DNA from: Flavobacteriales bacterium
Lineage (GTDB): Bacteria; Bacteroidota; Bacteroidia; Flavobacteriales_F; PHOS-HE28
Direction: 5' to 3'
Length of the DNA: 64,000 nt
Assembly: GCA_026129465.1 (NCBI GenBank)
Contig: JAHCIA010000001.1
Coordinates: 753,964-817,963 of the forward strand
The notes beneath the pieces are model-generated. The model was not told the DNA's origin, searched no databases, and saw only the letters and a program-made list of their open reading frames with translations. The translations under genes and the position numbers were made by a program. Position 1 is the first letter of the stretch. Each line of letters opens with the position of its first letter. Shown here piece after piece: positions 8,887-17,036 of this stretch.

Positions 8887-10112
8887 GATCGCAGGGCTTC
8901 CACGCGGTCCAAGATAGCACGGGCCACATCGGCCTTGGGCATCAACGGCAGTTCGTCGGGATCCTTGCCCGGCACCAGCAGGGTCACGCGGTTGGTGTCG
9001 TGGCCGAAACCCGCCCCCGCATGGCGGAGGGAGTTGAGCACGAGCAGGTCCAGCTTTTTCCGCTGGAGCTTGTCCTGTGCATGGGCCAGTTCATCATCGG
9101 TCTCCAGCGCGAAGCCCACCAGGGTCTGGCCCCGGGGCTTGGCGGCTCCCATGGCGGCCAGGATGTCCACGGTGGGTTCCAATTCGATGAGGAGTTCGCT
9201 GTCCTGCTTCTTCATCTTGCCCGATGCGGGATACTTCGGCCGGTAGTCCGCCACGGCCGCGCACATGATCACCAGATCGCAATGCGGCGCGATGGACCCG
9301 CAAGCCCGGGCCATGTCGGCCGCGCTCCTCACATCGGAGCGGGTCACCCCGGGTCGATCCATGTCCAGGTCCACAGGGCCGGTGACGAGTTCCACTTGCG
9401 CACCCCGGGCAGCGGCCTCCTGGGCCAGGGCGAAGCCCATTTTGCCCGTACTGCGGTTGCCGATGAAGCGCACCGGATCGATCGCCTCCTGCGTGCCCCC
9501 TGCGGTCACCAGCACCCTCAGGCCGTTCAAACGGCTGGCCGAGAGCAGGTCCTCGCACAAATAGGCCACCAACGCTTCAGGCTCCGTCATGCGCCCTTCA
9601 CCCACCAGCCCACTGGCCAGTTCGCCACTTTCCGGGCCAATGGTGCGCACACCGCGCAGGCGCAGGGTCTCCAGATTGGCGCGGGTGGCGGGATCGCGGT
9701 GCATCTCCAGGTCCATGGCGGGTGCCACATACACCGGGCAGTTGGCGCTGAGGTAGCAGGCCAGCAGCAGGTTGTCGCCCTGGCCATGGGTCATTTTGGC
9801 CAGGGTGTTGGCCGTGGCCGGGGCGATGAGCATCACATCGGCCCACCGCGCCAGGTGCACATGGTCGTTCCAGCGGCCGCTGCCATCGCGCACGAAAAGG
9901 TCCGTCAACACCGGCCTGCCGCTGAGGGTGGCCAGGGTCAGCGGGGTCACGAAGTCATGCGCGGCGGGCGTCATCACCACCTGCACCTGGGCACCGGCCT
10001 TCACCAGTTGGCGCACCAGCCAGGCGCTCTTGTATGCCGCTATGCCGCCGGTGACCCCGAGCAGCACCCTGCGGTTCAGGTAGCGGCCCACGGGTATGGT
10101 CGTGGCGGCCAT
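8883..10112 (-). CDS. coaBC: Bifunctional phosphopantothenoylcysteine decarboxylase / phosphopantothenate-cysteine ligase CoaBC
   Basis: 409 residues from ATG 10112, placed 10 bp after rpoZ; an upstream in-frame start would run into rpoZ. The protein makes 4'-phosphopantetheine for coenzyme A. The N-terminal CoaC flavoprotein domain shows GVTGGIAAYK, the catalytic-His region VHLARWADVMLIAPATANT and the Bacteroidota variant PAMDLEMH of the PxMNxxMW motif. The CoaB ligase domain starts near residue 190 with LVTAGGTQEAIDPVRFIGNRSTG and ends with VLNSLRHAGAGFG and a CTP-binding lysine region. Its 3' end overlaps porD. Confidence 0.97.
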   Translation of the reverse strand: MAATTIPVGRYLNRRVLLGVTGGIAAYKSAWLVRQLVKAGAQVQVVMTPAAHDFVTPLTLATLSGRPVLTDLFVRDGSGRWNDHVHLARWADVMLIAPATANTLAKMTHGQGDNLLLACYLSANCPVYVAPAMDLEMHRDPATRANLETLRLRGVRTIGPESGELASGLVGEGRMTEPEALVAYLCEDLLSASRLNGLRVLVTAGGTQEAIDPVRFIGNRSTGKMGFALAQEAAARGAQVELVTGPVDLDMDRPGVTRSDVRSAADMARACGSIAPHCDLVIMCAAVADYRPKYPASGKMKKQDSELLIELEPTVDILAAMGAAKPRGQTLVGFALETDDELAHAQDKLQRKKLDLLVLNSLRHAGAGFGHDTNRVTLLVPGKDPDELPLMPKADVARAILDRVEALRS

Positions 10113-10122
10113 GTTGGGGCTA

Positions 10123-10467
10123 TCAGGGCTGCGGAGCCGGCTGGCCCTCCTCCTCATCGGGGCGGCGCCAGTAGAGCTTGCCCTCCTGCAGTTCCTGGAT
10201 GGCCAGGGCGGCGGGTTTGGGCATGCGCTCGTAGTGCTTGCTCACTTCGATCTGCTCGCGGTTCTCATATACCTCCTCGAGGTTCTCGCCCACCACGGCG
10301 AATTCCTCCAGCTTGGCGCCCAGCTCCTCCTTCAGCTTCAGGCTGATCTGGTTGGCGCGTTTGCCCAGCAGGGCCACAGCCTCATAGATGTTCCCGGTCT
10401 CCGTGTCCAACTCGGAGATGTCGCGGGTGATGGTGGTCTTGGCGGGCTTGATGGTCTTGGTGCTCAT
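10123..10467 (-). CDS. rpoZ: DNA-directed RNA polymerase omega subunit
   Basis: 114 residues. Omega helps fold and hold the beta' subunit of RNA polymerase. The protein carries the omega core helices TGNIYEAVALLGKRANQI and LALQELQEGK-like AIQELQEGKLYWR, in the Bacteroidota form with a long acidic insertion (ENLEEVYENREQIEV). It lies between bamD and coaBC, the usual place in this phylum, and its start overlaps the bamD stop by 4 bp. The C-terminal tail is Glu/Pro rich and likely disordered. Confidence 0.93.
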   Translation of the reverse strand: MSTKTIKPAKTTITRDISELDTETGNIYEAVALLGKRANQISLKLKEELGAKLEEFAVVGENLEEVYENREQIEVSKHYERMPKPAALAIQELQEGKLYWRRPDEEEGQPAPQP

Positions 10468-11267
10468 GGGCTTGGCGAAGTGGCGGCCGTTCCTTGGGCC
10501 GCGATGAGTTCCTTGAAGAGCCTGTCCGCGTCGGCCATCTGTCGGCTCTGCGGAAAAGCGTCGGCGAAATTATGATAACTGCGGATAGCTTCCTGGATCC
10601 GTTCGGCTTTCTTGGCTTCCACACTGTTCAAGGCCAGGTTGTGGTCGGCCCGCAGGGTGAGGATCAGGGCCTGCTCCCGGAAGCGTGAATTGGGCCAGTC
10701 GCGCAGGAAACCGCGGAAGGCCACCCCCGCCGCTTGGAAATGCCGCATGCGGTAGTACTGCATCGCCCCCTGCCAGCCCTTGAATTCCAGCTTGCCGCGC
10801 AGCCCGTCGATCAGGGTGTTGCAGCTGTCCTTCAAATTGGTGGCGGGATAGCGCACCATGAATAGCTGCAGTTGCTCGATGGCGTTGCGGGTATCGGTCT
10901 GGTCCAGGGCGTAATTCGGGGAGTTCTTGTAGAAGCAATAGGCCGAAAGAAAGGCGCACTCCTCGGCCATGGCGCTCTTGGGGAAGGTGCGGGTGAAGTT
11001 GGCCAGGTAGTAGGCGGCCAGCGTGTAGTCCTTCATGTTGAAATAGGCCTTGGCATGCAGGTAGTTCATGCGCTCGCTGCGGGCCGTGCCGCGGGTGAGC
11101 ACGATGAGTTCCTCCAGCAGGGGGATGGCCCGATCGTACGATGCCGCATCGAAGTATTTCTCGGCCATCTGGACCTTGTAGTCCAGGTCGGTGCTCTTGA
11201 GGGCCTTGTTGAAATCGCTGCAAGAGGCCAGCAGGCCGACCAAGGGGAGCAGGAGCAGGAAACGCAT
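10464..11267 (-). CDS. bamD: Outer membrane protein assembly factor BamD
   Basis: 267 residues with a lipoprotein signal: MRFLLLLPLVGLLASC, lipobox LLAS-Cys16. The mature protein consists of TPR-type helical pairs (KYFDAASYDRAIPLLEELI, YNLAAYYLANF-like segments, FKGWQGAMQYYRMRHFQAAG), matching BamD/ComL, the periplasmic lipoprotein of the BAM complex that feeds outer-membrane barrels into the membrane. It is the first gene of the minus-strand bamD-rpoZ-coaBC-porD run. A -7-like box lies 8 nt before the ATG. Confidence 0.93.
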   Translation of the reverse strand: MRFLLLLPLVGLLASCSDFNKALKSTDLDYKVQMAEKYFDAASYDRAIPLLEELIVLTRGTARSERMNYLHAKAYFNMKDYTLAAYYLANFTRTFPKSAMAEECAFLSAYCFYKNSPNYALDQTDTRNAIEQLQLFMVRYPATNLKDSCNTLIDGLRGKLEFKGWQGAMQYYRMRHFQAAGVAFRGFLRDWPNSRFREQALILTLRADHNLALNSVEAKKAERIQEAIRSYHNFADAFPQSRQMADADRLFKELIAAQGTAATSPSP

Positions 11268-11275
11268 GCGGGGTG

Positions 11276-11283
11276 CGAAGGTA
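11276..11283 (-). promoter_or_regulatory. -7-like box close to bamD start
   Basis: The minus strand reads TACCTTCG, 8 nt before ATG 11267. If it is the -7 element, the leader would be only a few nucleotides long. Confidence 0.4.
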
Positions 11284-11424
11284 CTTCAGGTCGCCAAGTT
11301 GAGGCGTTGGCTGCCGGGAAGGCGCTTCACCTGTATGAGACCATTGTCCGAACGACCCAACACCGCCTGCCCTCAAGCAGTGTGCAACCTCCAACTGCCA
11401 GTGCCCCCCATACCATGTGCCGGT

Positions 11425-11432
11425 TACTTTTG
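11425..11432 (+). promoter_or_regulatory. -7 box upstream of the alpha-oxoamine synthase gene
   Basis: TACTTTTG matches the Bacteroidota consensus TAnnTTTG and lies 43 nt before ATG 11476. The intergenic stretch is shared with the divergent bamD. Confidence 0.5.
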
Positions 11433-11475
11433 CCGGCGATGGGCCGGAACGATAGCAGCCGGCCCACCCCTCCCC

Positions 11476-12720
11476 ATGAACGACATCTTCGACAAGATCC
11501 GCAAGGACCTCGGCCCCATCGGCCGCCAAGCCAAGGACAGTCACGGTTACTTCTCCTTCCCGAAGCTGGAAGGTGAATTGGGTGCCCACATGACCTTCCG
11601 CGGCAAGCCCGTGCTGGTGTGGAGCCTGAACAACTACCTGGGCCTGGCCAACCACCCCGAGGTGCGCAAGGTGGACGCCGAGGCCGCCGCCGAGTGGGGC
11701 ATGGCCTACCCCATGGGCGCCCGCATGATGAGCGGCCAGACCAAGTACCACGAGTTGCTCGAGGACCAACTGAGCGACTTCATGCAGAAGGAGGACACCT
11801 TCCTGCTGAACTTCGGCTACCAGGGCTGCATGAGCACCATTGAGGCCCTGCTGAGCCGCCACGACGTGCTGGTGTACGACAGCGAATGCCACGCCTGCAT
11901 GGTGGACGGCGCCCGCCTCCACGCCGGCAAACGCTTCGTTTACCAGCACAACGACATGGTCAGTCTGGAGAAGCAGTTGGAACACGCGCGGAAGGTCACC
12001 GAGCGCACCGGCGGTGGTATCCTGGTCATGACCGAGGGCGTCTTCGGCATGGCCGGCGACCAGGGCAAGCTCAAGGAGATCGTGGCGCTGAAGCCCAAGT
12101 ACAACTTCCGGCTGCTGGTGGACGACGCCCACGGTTTCGGCCAGATGGGCGAGTTCGGCCGGGGAACGGGCGATGCCCAAGGCGTGCAGGACCAGATCGA
12201 CATCTACTTCGGCACCTTCGCCAAGGCCATGGCCACCATCGGCGCCTTCATCAGCGGTCCGGAGGACGTGATGATGTATCTCCGCTACAACATGCGCAGC
12301 CAGACCTTCGCCAAGAGCCTGCCCATGCCCATCGTCATCGGCGCCATCAAGCGCCTGGAGATGATGCGCACCCGCCGAGAGTTCTGCGACAAGCTTTGGG
12401 AGATCACCAATGCCCTGCAAAGCGGGCTGCGTGAAGCCGGTTTCGACCTGGGCAAGACCAACAGTTGTGTAACGCCCGTGTACATGCACGGCGGCGTGCC
12501 CGAGGCCACCAATGCCATCATCGACCTGCGCGAGAACATGGGCGTGTTCTGCAGCATCGTGGTGTATCCAGTGATCCCCAAAGGCGAGATCCTGCTGCGC
12601 TTGATCCCCACGGCCGCGCACAGCCTGGAGGATGTGAAGTACACCATCGACTCCTTCAAGAAGGTGAAAGAGAAATTGGAGGCCGGGGCGTACAAGAGCG
12701 ACAAGGTGGCGGCGGTGTGA
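11476..12720 (+). CDS. PLP-dependent alpha-oxoamine synthase (serine palmitoyltransferase / KBL type)
   Basis: 414 residues from ATG 11476; an open frame continues upstream but lacks similarity. This fold-type I PLP family condenses an amino acid with an acyl thioester. Visible features: SLNNYLGLANHP (50-61), the His that stacks on PLP in DSECHACMVDG (His139), VDDAHGFG (Asp217/His219 region) and the Schiff-base lysine in FGTFAKAMATIGAF (Lys250). In Bacteroidota the closest roles are serine palmitoyltransferase for sphingolipids, cysteate acyltransferase for sulfonolipids, or glycine C-acetyltransferase. The comA gene in this window makes the sulfonolipid route worth considering. The exact substrate cannot be read from sequence alone. 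A strong hairpin follows the stop. Confidence 0.85.
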   Translation: MNDIFDKIRKDLGPIGRQAKDSHGYFSFPKLEGELGAHMTFRGKPVLVWSLNNYLGLANHPEVRKVDAEAAAEWGMAYPMGARMMSGQTKYHELLEDQLSDFMQKEDTFLLNFGYQGCMSTIEALLSRHDVLVYDSECHACMVDGARLHAGKRFVYQHNDMVSLEKQLEHARKVTERTGGGILVMTEGVFGMAGDQGKLKEIVALKPKYNFRLLVDDAHGFGQMGEFGRGTGDAQGVQDQIDIYFGTFAKAMATIGAFISGPEDVMMYLRYNMRSQTFAKSLPMPIVIGAIKRLEMMRTRREFCDKLWEITNALQSGLREAGFDLGKTNSCVTPVYMHGGVPEATNAIIDLRENMGVFCSIVVYPVIPKGEILLRLIPTAAHSLEDVKYTIDSFKKVKEKLEAGAYKSDKVAAV

Positions 12721-12777
12721 AGTGCCGTGGGCACCCTGCCCCTGGTCGAACAAGCCCATCGCACCGGACCTTGGAGC

Positions 12778-12808
12778 AAGGACCCCGATGGCCAACATCG
12801 GGGTCCTT
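12778..12808 (+). terminator. Intrinsic terminator after the oxoamine synthase gene
   Basis: A perfect 13-bp stem (AAGGACCCCGATG / CATCGGGGTCCTT) with a 5-nt loop starts 57 bp after the stop codon. It is followed by a weak pyrimidine tract (TCATTC). Confidence 0.75.
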
Positions 12809-12849
12809 TCATTCGCATCGCGGAGATGATGCTCTTTCGCCCATACCCG

Positions 12850-12857
12850 TAGCTTTC
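12850..12857 (+). promoter_or_regulatory. -7-like box close to the AI-2E permease start
   Basis: TAGCTTTC, followed by G, lies 7 nt before ATG 12865. It resembles TAnnTTTG and leaves almost no leader. Confidence 0.35.
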
Positions 12858-12864
12858 GGTCTGC

Positions 12865-13905
12865 ATGCCTTCCTCTCCCCTCCTGCGCAACCTGCTGATC
12901 ACGCTGGCCGTGCTGGCGATCCTCTACCTGGGGCGCTACGTCTTCATCCCGCTCTTCTACAGCCTGCTGGTGGCGCTCGTGCTCTACCCCATGGTGGCGC
13001 GCCTGGAGCGCAACCAGGTTCCACGCTGGTTGGCCATAGGCATGGGATTGATGCTGGTAGGTGCGCTCTTCGGTGGGCTGGTGGCTGTCCTGCTGTGGCA
13101 GGTGAACGCCTTTCTGGGCCAGCTGCCGCAGCTTACCGGAGGTGAGGGGGCCGGCGGCTTCAAGGCGCTGTGGACCTGGATCAATGAACTGCTCAACGAC
13201 CTGGGCGATGACCACCGCGACCAATGGTGGGGACCCGCAGTGGATGCGCTGCCCACCAAGGTGGCACCCTTCGCCGGTGCGGCCGTGAACGCGCTGTTCG
13301 GCATGCTCTTCAACCTGTTCATCATCCCCATTTTCACGGCGCTGCTGTTGTACAACCGAGGCACCTACGTGGCGGCGCTCACCACCTTGGTGGCTCCTAC
13401 ATGGCGGCCTCGCCTGCCAGCGTTGCTCCAGAAAGTCGTCACCAACTACGCGCGCTTCATCGTGGGCATGGTGCAGGTGTACCTGATCGTGGGCACCTTG
13501 AACAGCGTGGGCTTCCTGTTGCTCGGCGTACCCAACGCCATCCTCTTCGGCATGCTCACGGCCGTGGCCACCATGATCCCGTACGCCGGCATCCTCTTCA
13601 GCAGCCTGCTGCCGATCACCCTGGCGTACACCACCACCGGCACCATGTGGATGCCCATCGGGGTTATCGCCGTGCTGGGCGTGGTGCAGTACCTGGAGGC
13701 CAACCTGATCTTCCCCAAGGTGGTGGGCGGCAAACTGGGCCTCAATACCATGGCCTCCCTGCTGGTGATCTTCGCCGGGGCGCTTTTCTGGGGCATGGCC
13801 GGCATGATCCTCTTCCTGCCGCTGGTGTCCATCCTGAAGCTGGTGAGCGAGGAGGTGGAGGAATGGGAGGCGGTGCGGTTGGTGCTGGGGGAAGAGAAAC
13901 GTTGA
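12865..13905 (+). CDS. AI-2E family transporter
   Basis: 346 residues, all-helical inner-membrane protein. Hydrophobic segments occupy about 8-50, 55-80, 145-175 and 195-335, the usual eight-helix pattern of the AI-2E/UPF0118 family. The C-terminal half has the family's polar motif pattern (VPNAILFGMLTAVATMIPYAG, then GVVQYLEANLIFPKVVGGKLGLN). Some members export autoinducer-2 and others act as Na+/H+ antiporters. Here the next genes are a KefF-like oxidoreductase and a Kef-type antiporter 3-4 bp apart, so a role in ion or pH homeostasis is my preferred reading. Confidence 0.88.
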   Translation: MPSSPLLRNLLITLAVLAILYLGRYVFIPLFYSLLVALVLYPMVARLERNQVPRWLAIGMGLMLVGALFGGLVAVLLWQVNAFLGQLPQLTGGEGAGGFKALWTWINELLNDLGDDHRDQWWGPAVDALPTKVAPFAGAAVNALFGMLFNLFIIPIFTALLLYNRGTYVAALTTLVAPTWRPRLPALLQKVVTNYARFIVGMVQVYLIVGTLNSVGFLLLGVPNAILFGMLTAVATMIPYAGILFSSLLPITLAYTTTGTMWMPIGVIAVLGVVQYLEANLIFPKVVGGKLGLNTMASLLVIFAGALFWGMAGMILFLPLVSILKLVSEEVEEWEAVRLVLGEEKR

Positions 13906-13908
13906 TCC

Positions 13909-14505
13909 ATGCCCCGCCTGCTCGTCCTTTTCGCCCACCCGCGCCTGGAGAAAAGCCGGGCCAACCGGGCGCTGGTCCAGCGCCTGCCGCAACACAAGCA
14001 CATCACCTTCCACGACCTCTACGAGCACTACCCCGACTTCAACATCGACGTCCGCCGGGAGCAGGCCCTGGTCGCCGCGCACGACATCCTGGTGCTGCAC
14101 CACCCCTTCTTCTGGTACAGCGTGCCACCGCTGCTGAAGCAATACATCGACCTGGTGTACAGCTTCGGCTGGGCCTATGGACCGGGTGGCACCGCATTGA
14201 AGGACAAGTACTGTTTCCATGTGCTCACCTCCGGCGGCAACGAACAGGCGTACACGCCCGAGGGCTTCCATGGTCATACACTGCACGACTTCCTGCTACC
14301 ACTGAAGCGCACCGCCACGCTCTGCGGCATGCGATGGCTGCCGCCCTTCGCCGTGCAGGGTACGCACCGCATGGGGGATGCAGGCCTTGAACTGGCCGCG
14401 GAGCAACTCGCTCTGTTGCTCACGGACCTTGCGGAGACACGGATCGACGCCGCATCGCTCTCCATGCTGGACCGCCTCAACGACCACGAGCCGATCACGC
14501 GCTGA
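13909..14505 (+). CDS. NAD(P)H-dependent quinone oxidoreductase (KefF/MdaB-like flavodoxin fold)
   Basis: 198 residues of the flavodoxin-like NAD(P)H dehydrogenase family. It begins LLVLFAHPRLEKSRANRALV, the FMN/FAD phosphate-binding loop, and has LVLHHPFFWYSVPPLLKQYIDLVYSFGWAYG, the conserved PF.WY.P..LK.W.D motif. The family includes KefF, the cytoplasmic activator of the glutathione-gated KefC channel. The gene lies 3 bp after the AI-2E permease and 3 bp before the Kef-type antiporter, so an ancillary role for that antiporter is well supported by context. Bacillithiol (see bshC) could supply the thiol signal here in place of glutathione; that is speculation. Confidence 0.88.
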   Translation: MPRLLVLFAHPRLEKSRANRALVQRLPQHKHITFHDLYEHYPDFNIDVRREQALVAAHDILVLHHPFFWYSVPPLLKQYIDLVYSFGWAYGPGGTALKDKYCFHVLTSGGNEQAYTPEGFHGHTLHDFLLPLKRTATLCGMRWLPPFAVQGTHRMGDAGLELAAEQLALLLTDLAETRIDAASLSMLDRLNDHEPITR

Positions 14506-14508
14506 CGC

Positions 14509-16374
14509 ATGGCCAACTTCCTCGCCGATGCCGTGGTCTACCTCGCCGCCGCCGTGGTGTGCGTGCCCATCGCCAAGCGGCTGGGTATGGGCAGCGTGCT
14601 GGGCTACCTGCTGGCGGGCATCGCCATTGGCCCATACGCATTGGGCTTCATCGGCGAGGAGGGCAAGGACATCATGCACTTCGCGGAGTTCGGGGTGGTG
14701 ATGATGCTCTTCCTCGTGGGTCTTGAGCTGGAACCCGCCGCCTTCTGGCGCATGCGCAAGCAGGTGCTGGGCATGGGATCGCTGCAAGTGGGCCTCACCG
14801 CAGGTCTGGTCGCGGGTATCGCACTTTTGATGGGCTTCACCTGGCAGGCGGGCCTGGCCGTGGGGCTGGCGCTGGCCATGAGTTCCACCGCCATCGCCCT
14901 GCAAAGTCTGAAGGAGAAGAACCTGATGCACACCTCCGCCGGGAAGAACAGCTTCGCCGTGCTGCTCTTCCAGGACATCGCCGTGATCCCCATCCTGGCC
15001 TTGTTGCCGCTGATGGCCATGGGCGCGGCGGATGCCACCGGCGAGCACCACTGGATCGATACGCTGCCCGGCTGGCAGCACACGCTGGTGGTGCTCGGGG
15101 CCGTGGCCGGTGTGGTGGCCGCAGGCCGTTATGTGGTGGTGCCCCTGTTGCGCATGATCGCCCGCACCCGGCTGCGGGAACTCTTCGTGGCCTCCTCGCT
15201 GCTGCTGGTGGTGGGCATCGCGTTGCTGATGGACGTGGTGGGACTGAGCCCCGCGCTGGGCACCTTTCTCGCCGGGGTGGTGCTGGCCAACAGCGAGTAC
15301 AAGCACGAACTGGAAAGCGACCTCGACCCCTTCAAAGGCCTGCTGCTCGGTCTCTTCTTCATGGCCGTGGGCGCATCCATCAACTTCGAGCTCATCACCA
15401 CACGTCCCGGCTTCATCATCGCCCTCACACTTGGCATCATGGTGCTGAAGACCGGCGTCCTGATCGGCATCGGCCGCAGGGCCCGCATGGCCTTCGACCA
15501 GCGGCTGATCCTCGGCACCGGCCTCGGACAAGTGGGCGAGTTCGCCTTCGTGCTGCTGGCCTTCATCGCCCAGCTGCGCATCCTCGATGCCACGTGGACC
15601 GACACCTTCATGGCCGTGACCGCGCTGAGCATGACCATGACCCCGCTGCTGATGCTGGCGAACGAGAAATTGGTCCTCCCCCGTTTCGGCACGCTGGAAC
15701 AGGAGGAGAAGGAAGCCGATGAAGTGGACGTGAAGAACAGGGTGATCATCGCCGGCTTCGGGCACTTTGGCAGCACGCTGGGCCGCCTGCTGCGCGCCAA
15801 CGGCGTGGAGAGCACCGTGCTGGACAACGACAGCGACCAGGTGGACCTGCTGCGCAAGCTCGGCTTCAAGGTCTTCTATGGCGATGCCACCCGGCACGAA
15901 CTGCTGGAGGCCGCAGGGGCACGCGAAGCCGAACTGTTGGTCTGCGCCATCGCACCCGAGACCGCGCCCACCCTGGTGGAAGTGGTCCACAAACACTACC
16001 CCCACCTCAAGCTCTATGTGCGGAGCCGCAACCGCAACGACGCGTACGACCTGATGGACCAGGGCGTGCTGCACGTCTACCGCGAAACATTGGACACCTC
16101 CATCCGCATGGGGGTGGACGTGCTGCGTGACCTGGGATTCCGCGCCCACAGCGCCACCCGGGCCGGGCAGGACTTCCGCCGCTACGACATCGCCGCGCTG
16201 AAAAAGCTCGCCGCGCTGCGCCACGACAAAGGCGCTTATGTGGCCGGGGCCCGTGAGAGCATCGCCGAACAAGAGGAACTCATCCGGGGCGATGCGGCCC
16301 ATGATCCATCCCATGCCGAACATGCGTGGAACAGCGAGGAGATGCGGCAGGCGGTGAACCGTTCCACGTCATGA
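14509..16374 (+). CDS. Kef-type K+/H+ antiporter (CPA2 family) with RCK domain
   Basis: 621 residues. Residues 1-385 form a 12-13 helix CPA2 exchanger domain, with motifs LLAGIAIGPYALGFI, MMLFLVGLELEP and the helix-break region SPALGTFLAGVVLANSEYKHELESDLDPFKGLLLGLFF that is typical of KefB/KefC. From about 410 a cytoplasmic RCK-N/TrkA-N domain begins with VIIAGFGHFGSTLGRLL, a GxGxxG NAD(H)-binding loop, and VLDNDSDQVD. A short charged tail follows. The protein should exchange K+ for H+ during electrophilic or pH stress. It is flanked by the KefF-like gene and overlaps the DUF998 gene by 4 bp. Confidence 0.93.
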   Translation: MANFLADAVVYLAAAVVCVPIAKRLGMGSVLGYLLAGIAIGPYALGFIGEEGKDIMHFAEFGVVMMLFLVGLELEPAAFWRMRKQVLGMGSLQVGLTAGLVAGIALLMGFTWQAGLAVGLALAMSSTAIALQSLKEKNLMHTSAGKNSFAVLLFQDIAVIPILALLPLMAMGAADATGEHHWIDTLPGWQHTLVVLGAVAGVVAAGRYVVVPLLRMIARTRLRELFVASSLLLVVGIALLMDVVGLSPALGTFLAGVVLANSEYKHELESDLDPFKGLLLGLFFMAVGASINFELITTRPGFIIALTLGIMVLKTGVLIGIGRRARMAFDQRLILGTGLGQVGEFAFVLLAFIAQLRILDATWTDTFMAVTALSMTMTPLLMLANEKLVLPRFGTLEQEEKEADEVDVKNRVIIAGFGHFGSTLGRLLRANGVESTVLDNDSDQVDLLRKLGFKVFYGDATRHELLEAAGAREAELLVCAIAPETAPTLVEVVHKHYPHLKLYVRSRNRNDAYDLMDQGVLHVYRETLDTSIRMGVDVLRDLGFRAHSATRAGQDFRRYDIAALKKLAALRHDKGAYVAGARESIAEQEELIRGDAAHDPSHAEHAWNSEEMRQAVNRSTS

Positions 16375-16973
16375 AAAAGCTGCGCGCCGCTCGGTTCCTG
16401 GCCCTCGGCACCGTGCTGTACGGGGCCCTGTTCTACACCATCGGCGCCGCGATCAAGCCAGGCTATTCCAGCGTGTCCCAGTTCATCAGCGAGTTGAATG
16501 CCACGGGTACCGCGCATGCCGAGGCCTTGGGACTTTTCGGGTTCCTGCCGGTCGGAACGTTGTTCGCCGCCTTCTTGTGGCTGGCCACGCCGGTGGCAGC
16601 GGTGGAAGGAAGCAGCCGTGTGGGCTGGTGGCTGCTGTGGTCGCATCCTGTGGCTTTCATCTCGGTCTTCCTCGCGCCCTGCGATGCAGGCTGCCCGGAG
16701 ACCGGATCGACCTCCCAGAGCATTCACAACGCGCTCGGCCTCCTCACCTATTTCGCCGGTGCGGCAGGCCTCTTCCTGGTGGCTTCAGCACCAGTGTTGC
16801 GTGGCTCGGGCGCACGCAGCTTGCTTCGCTTCACGGGCATCGCCTTCGTGGTGCTCTTCGTGGTGATGCTGATGCCGGAGGTGGCTGACGTGCGCGGCCT
16901 GCTGCAGCGTGTCGCGGATGCACTGCTGGGTGCAGCGGTGCTGGTGCTGGCGTGGCGGGTGGTGGAAAGGTGA
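16371..16973 (+). CDS. DUF998 domain-containing membrane protein
   Basis: 200 residues from ATG 16371, which overlaps the antiporter stop (ATGA). It has six predicted membrane helices and the DUF998 signatures: PGYSSVSQFISELNATGT after helix one, a GFLPVG helix start, and APCDAGCPETGSTSQSIHN in the central loop. DUF998 proteins are bacterial and archaeal membrane proteins without an assigned function. Translational coupling to the Kef-type antiporter suggests a linked membrane role. Confidence 0.85.
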   Translation: MKKLRAARFLALGTVLYGALFYTIGAAIKPGYSSVSQFISELNATGTAHAEALGLFGFLPVGTLFAAFLWLATPVAAVEGSSRVGWWLLWSHPVAFISVFLAPCDAGCPETGSTSQSIHNALGLLTYFAGAAGLFLVASAPVLRGSGARSLLRFTGIAFVVLFVVMLMPEVADVRGLLQRVADALLGAAVLVLAWRVVER

Positions 16974-17036
16974 CAGCCCCACGGGACCAATAGGTCCAGC
17001 CGCTTTCGCGAACCCGACTCGGTACCTTGCCGCTCC

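Noticed and set aside
12778-12808. Hairpin considered as a riboswitch for the AI-2E gene
   Set aside because: Simple perfect stem after a stop codon; it is better explained as a terminator.
10570-14286. Minus-strand frame of over 1200 codons opposite the oxoamine synthase and AI-2E genes
   Set aside because: His/Gln-rich antisense shadow caused by high GC; the opposite strand carries conserved enzymes with catalytic motifs.
14296-16323. Minus-strand 675-codon frame opposite the Kef antiporter
   Set aside because: Same type of antisense shadow; the plus strand encodes a full CPA2 antiporter with RCK domain.
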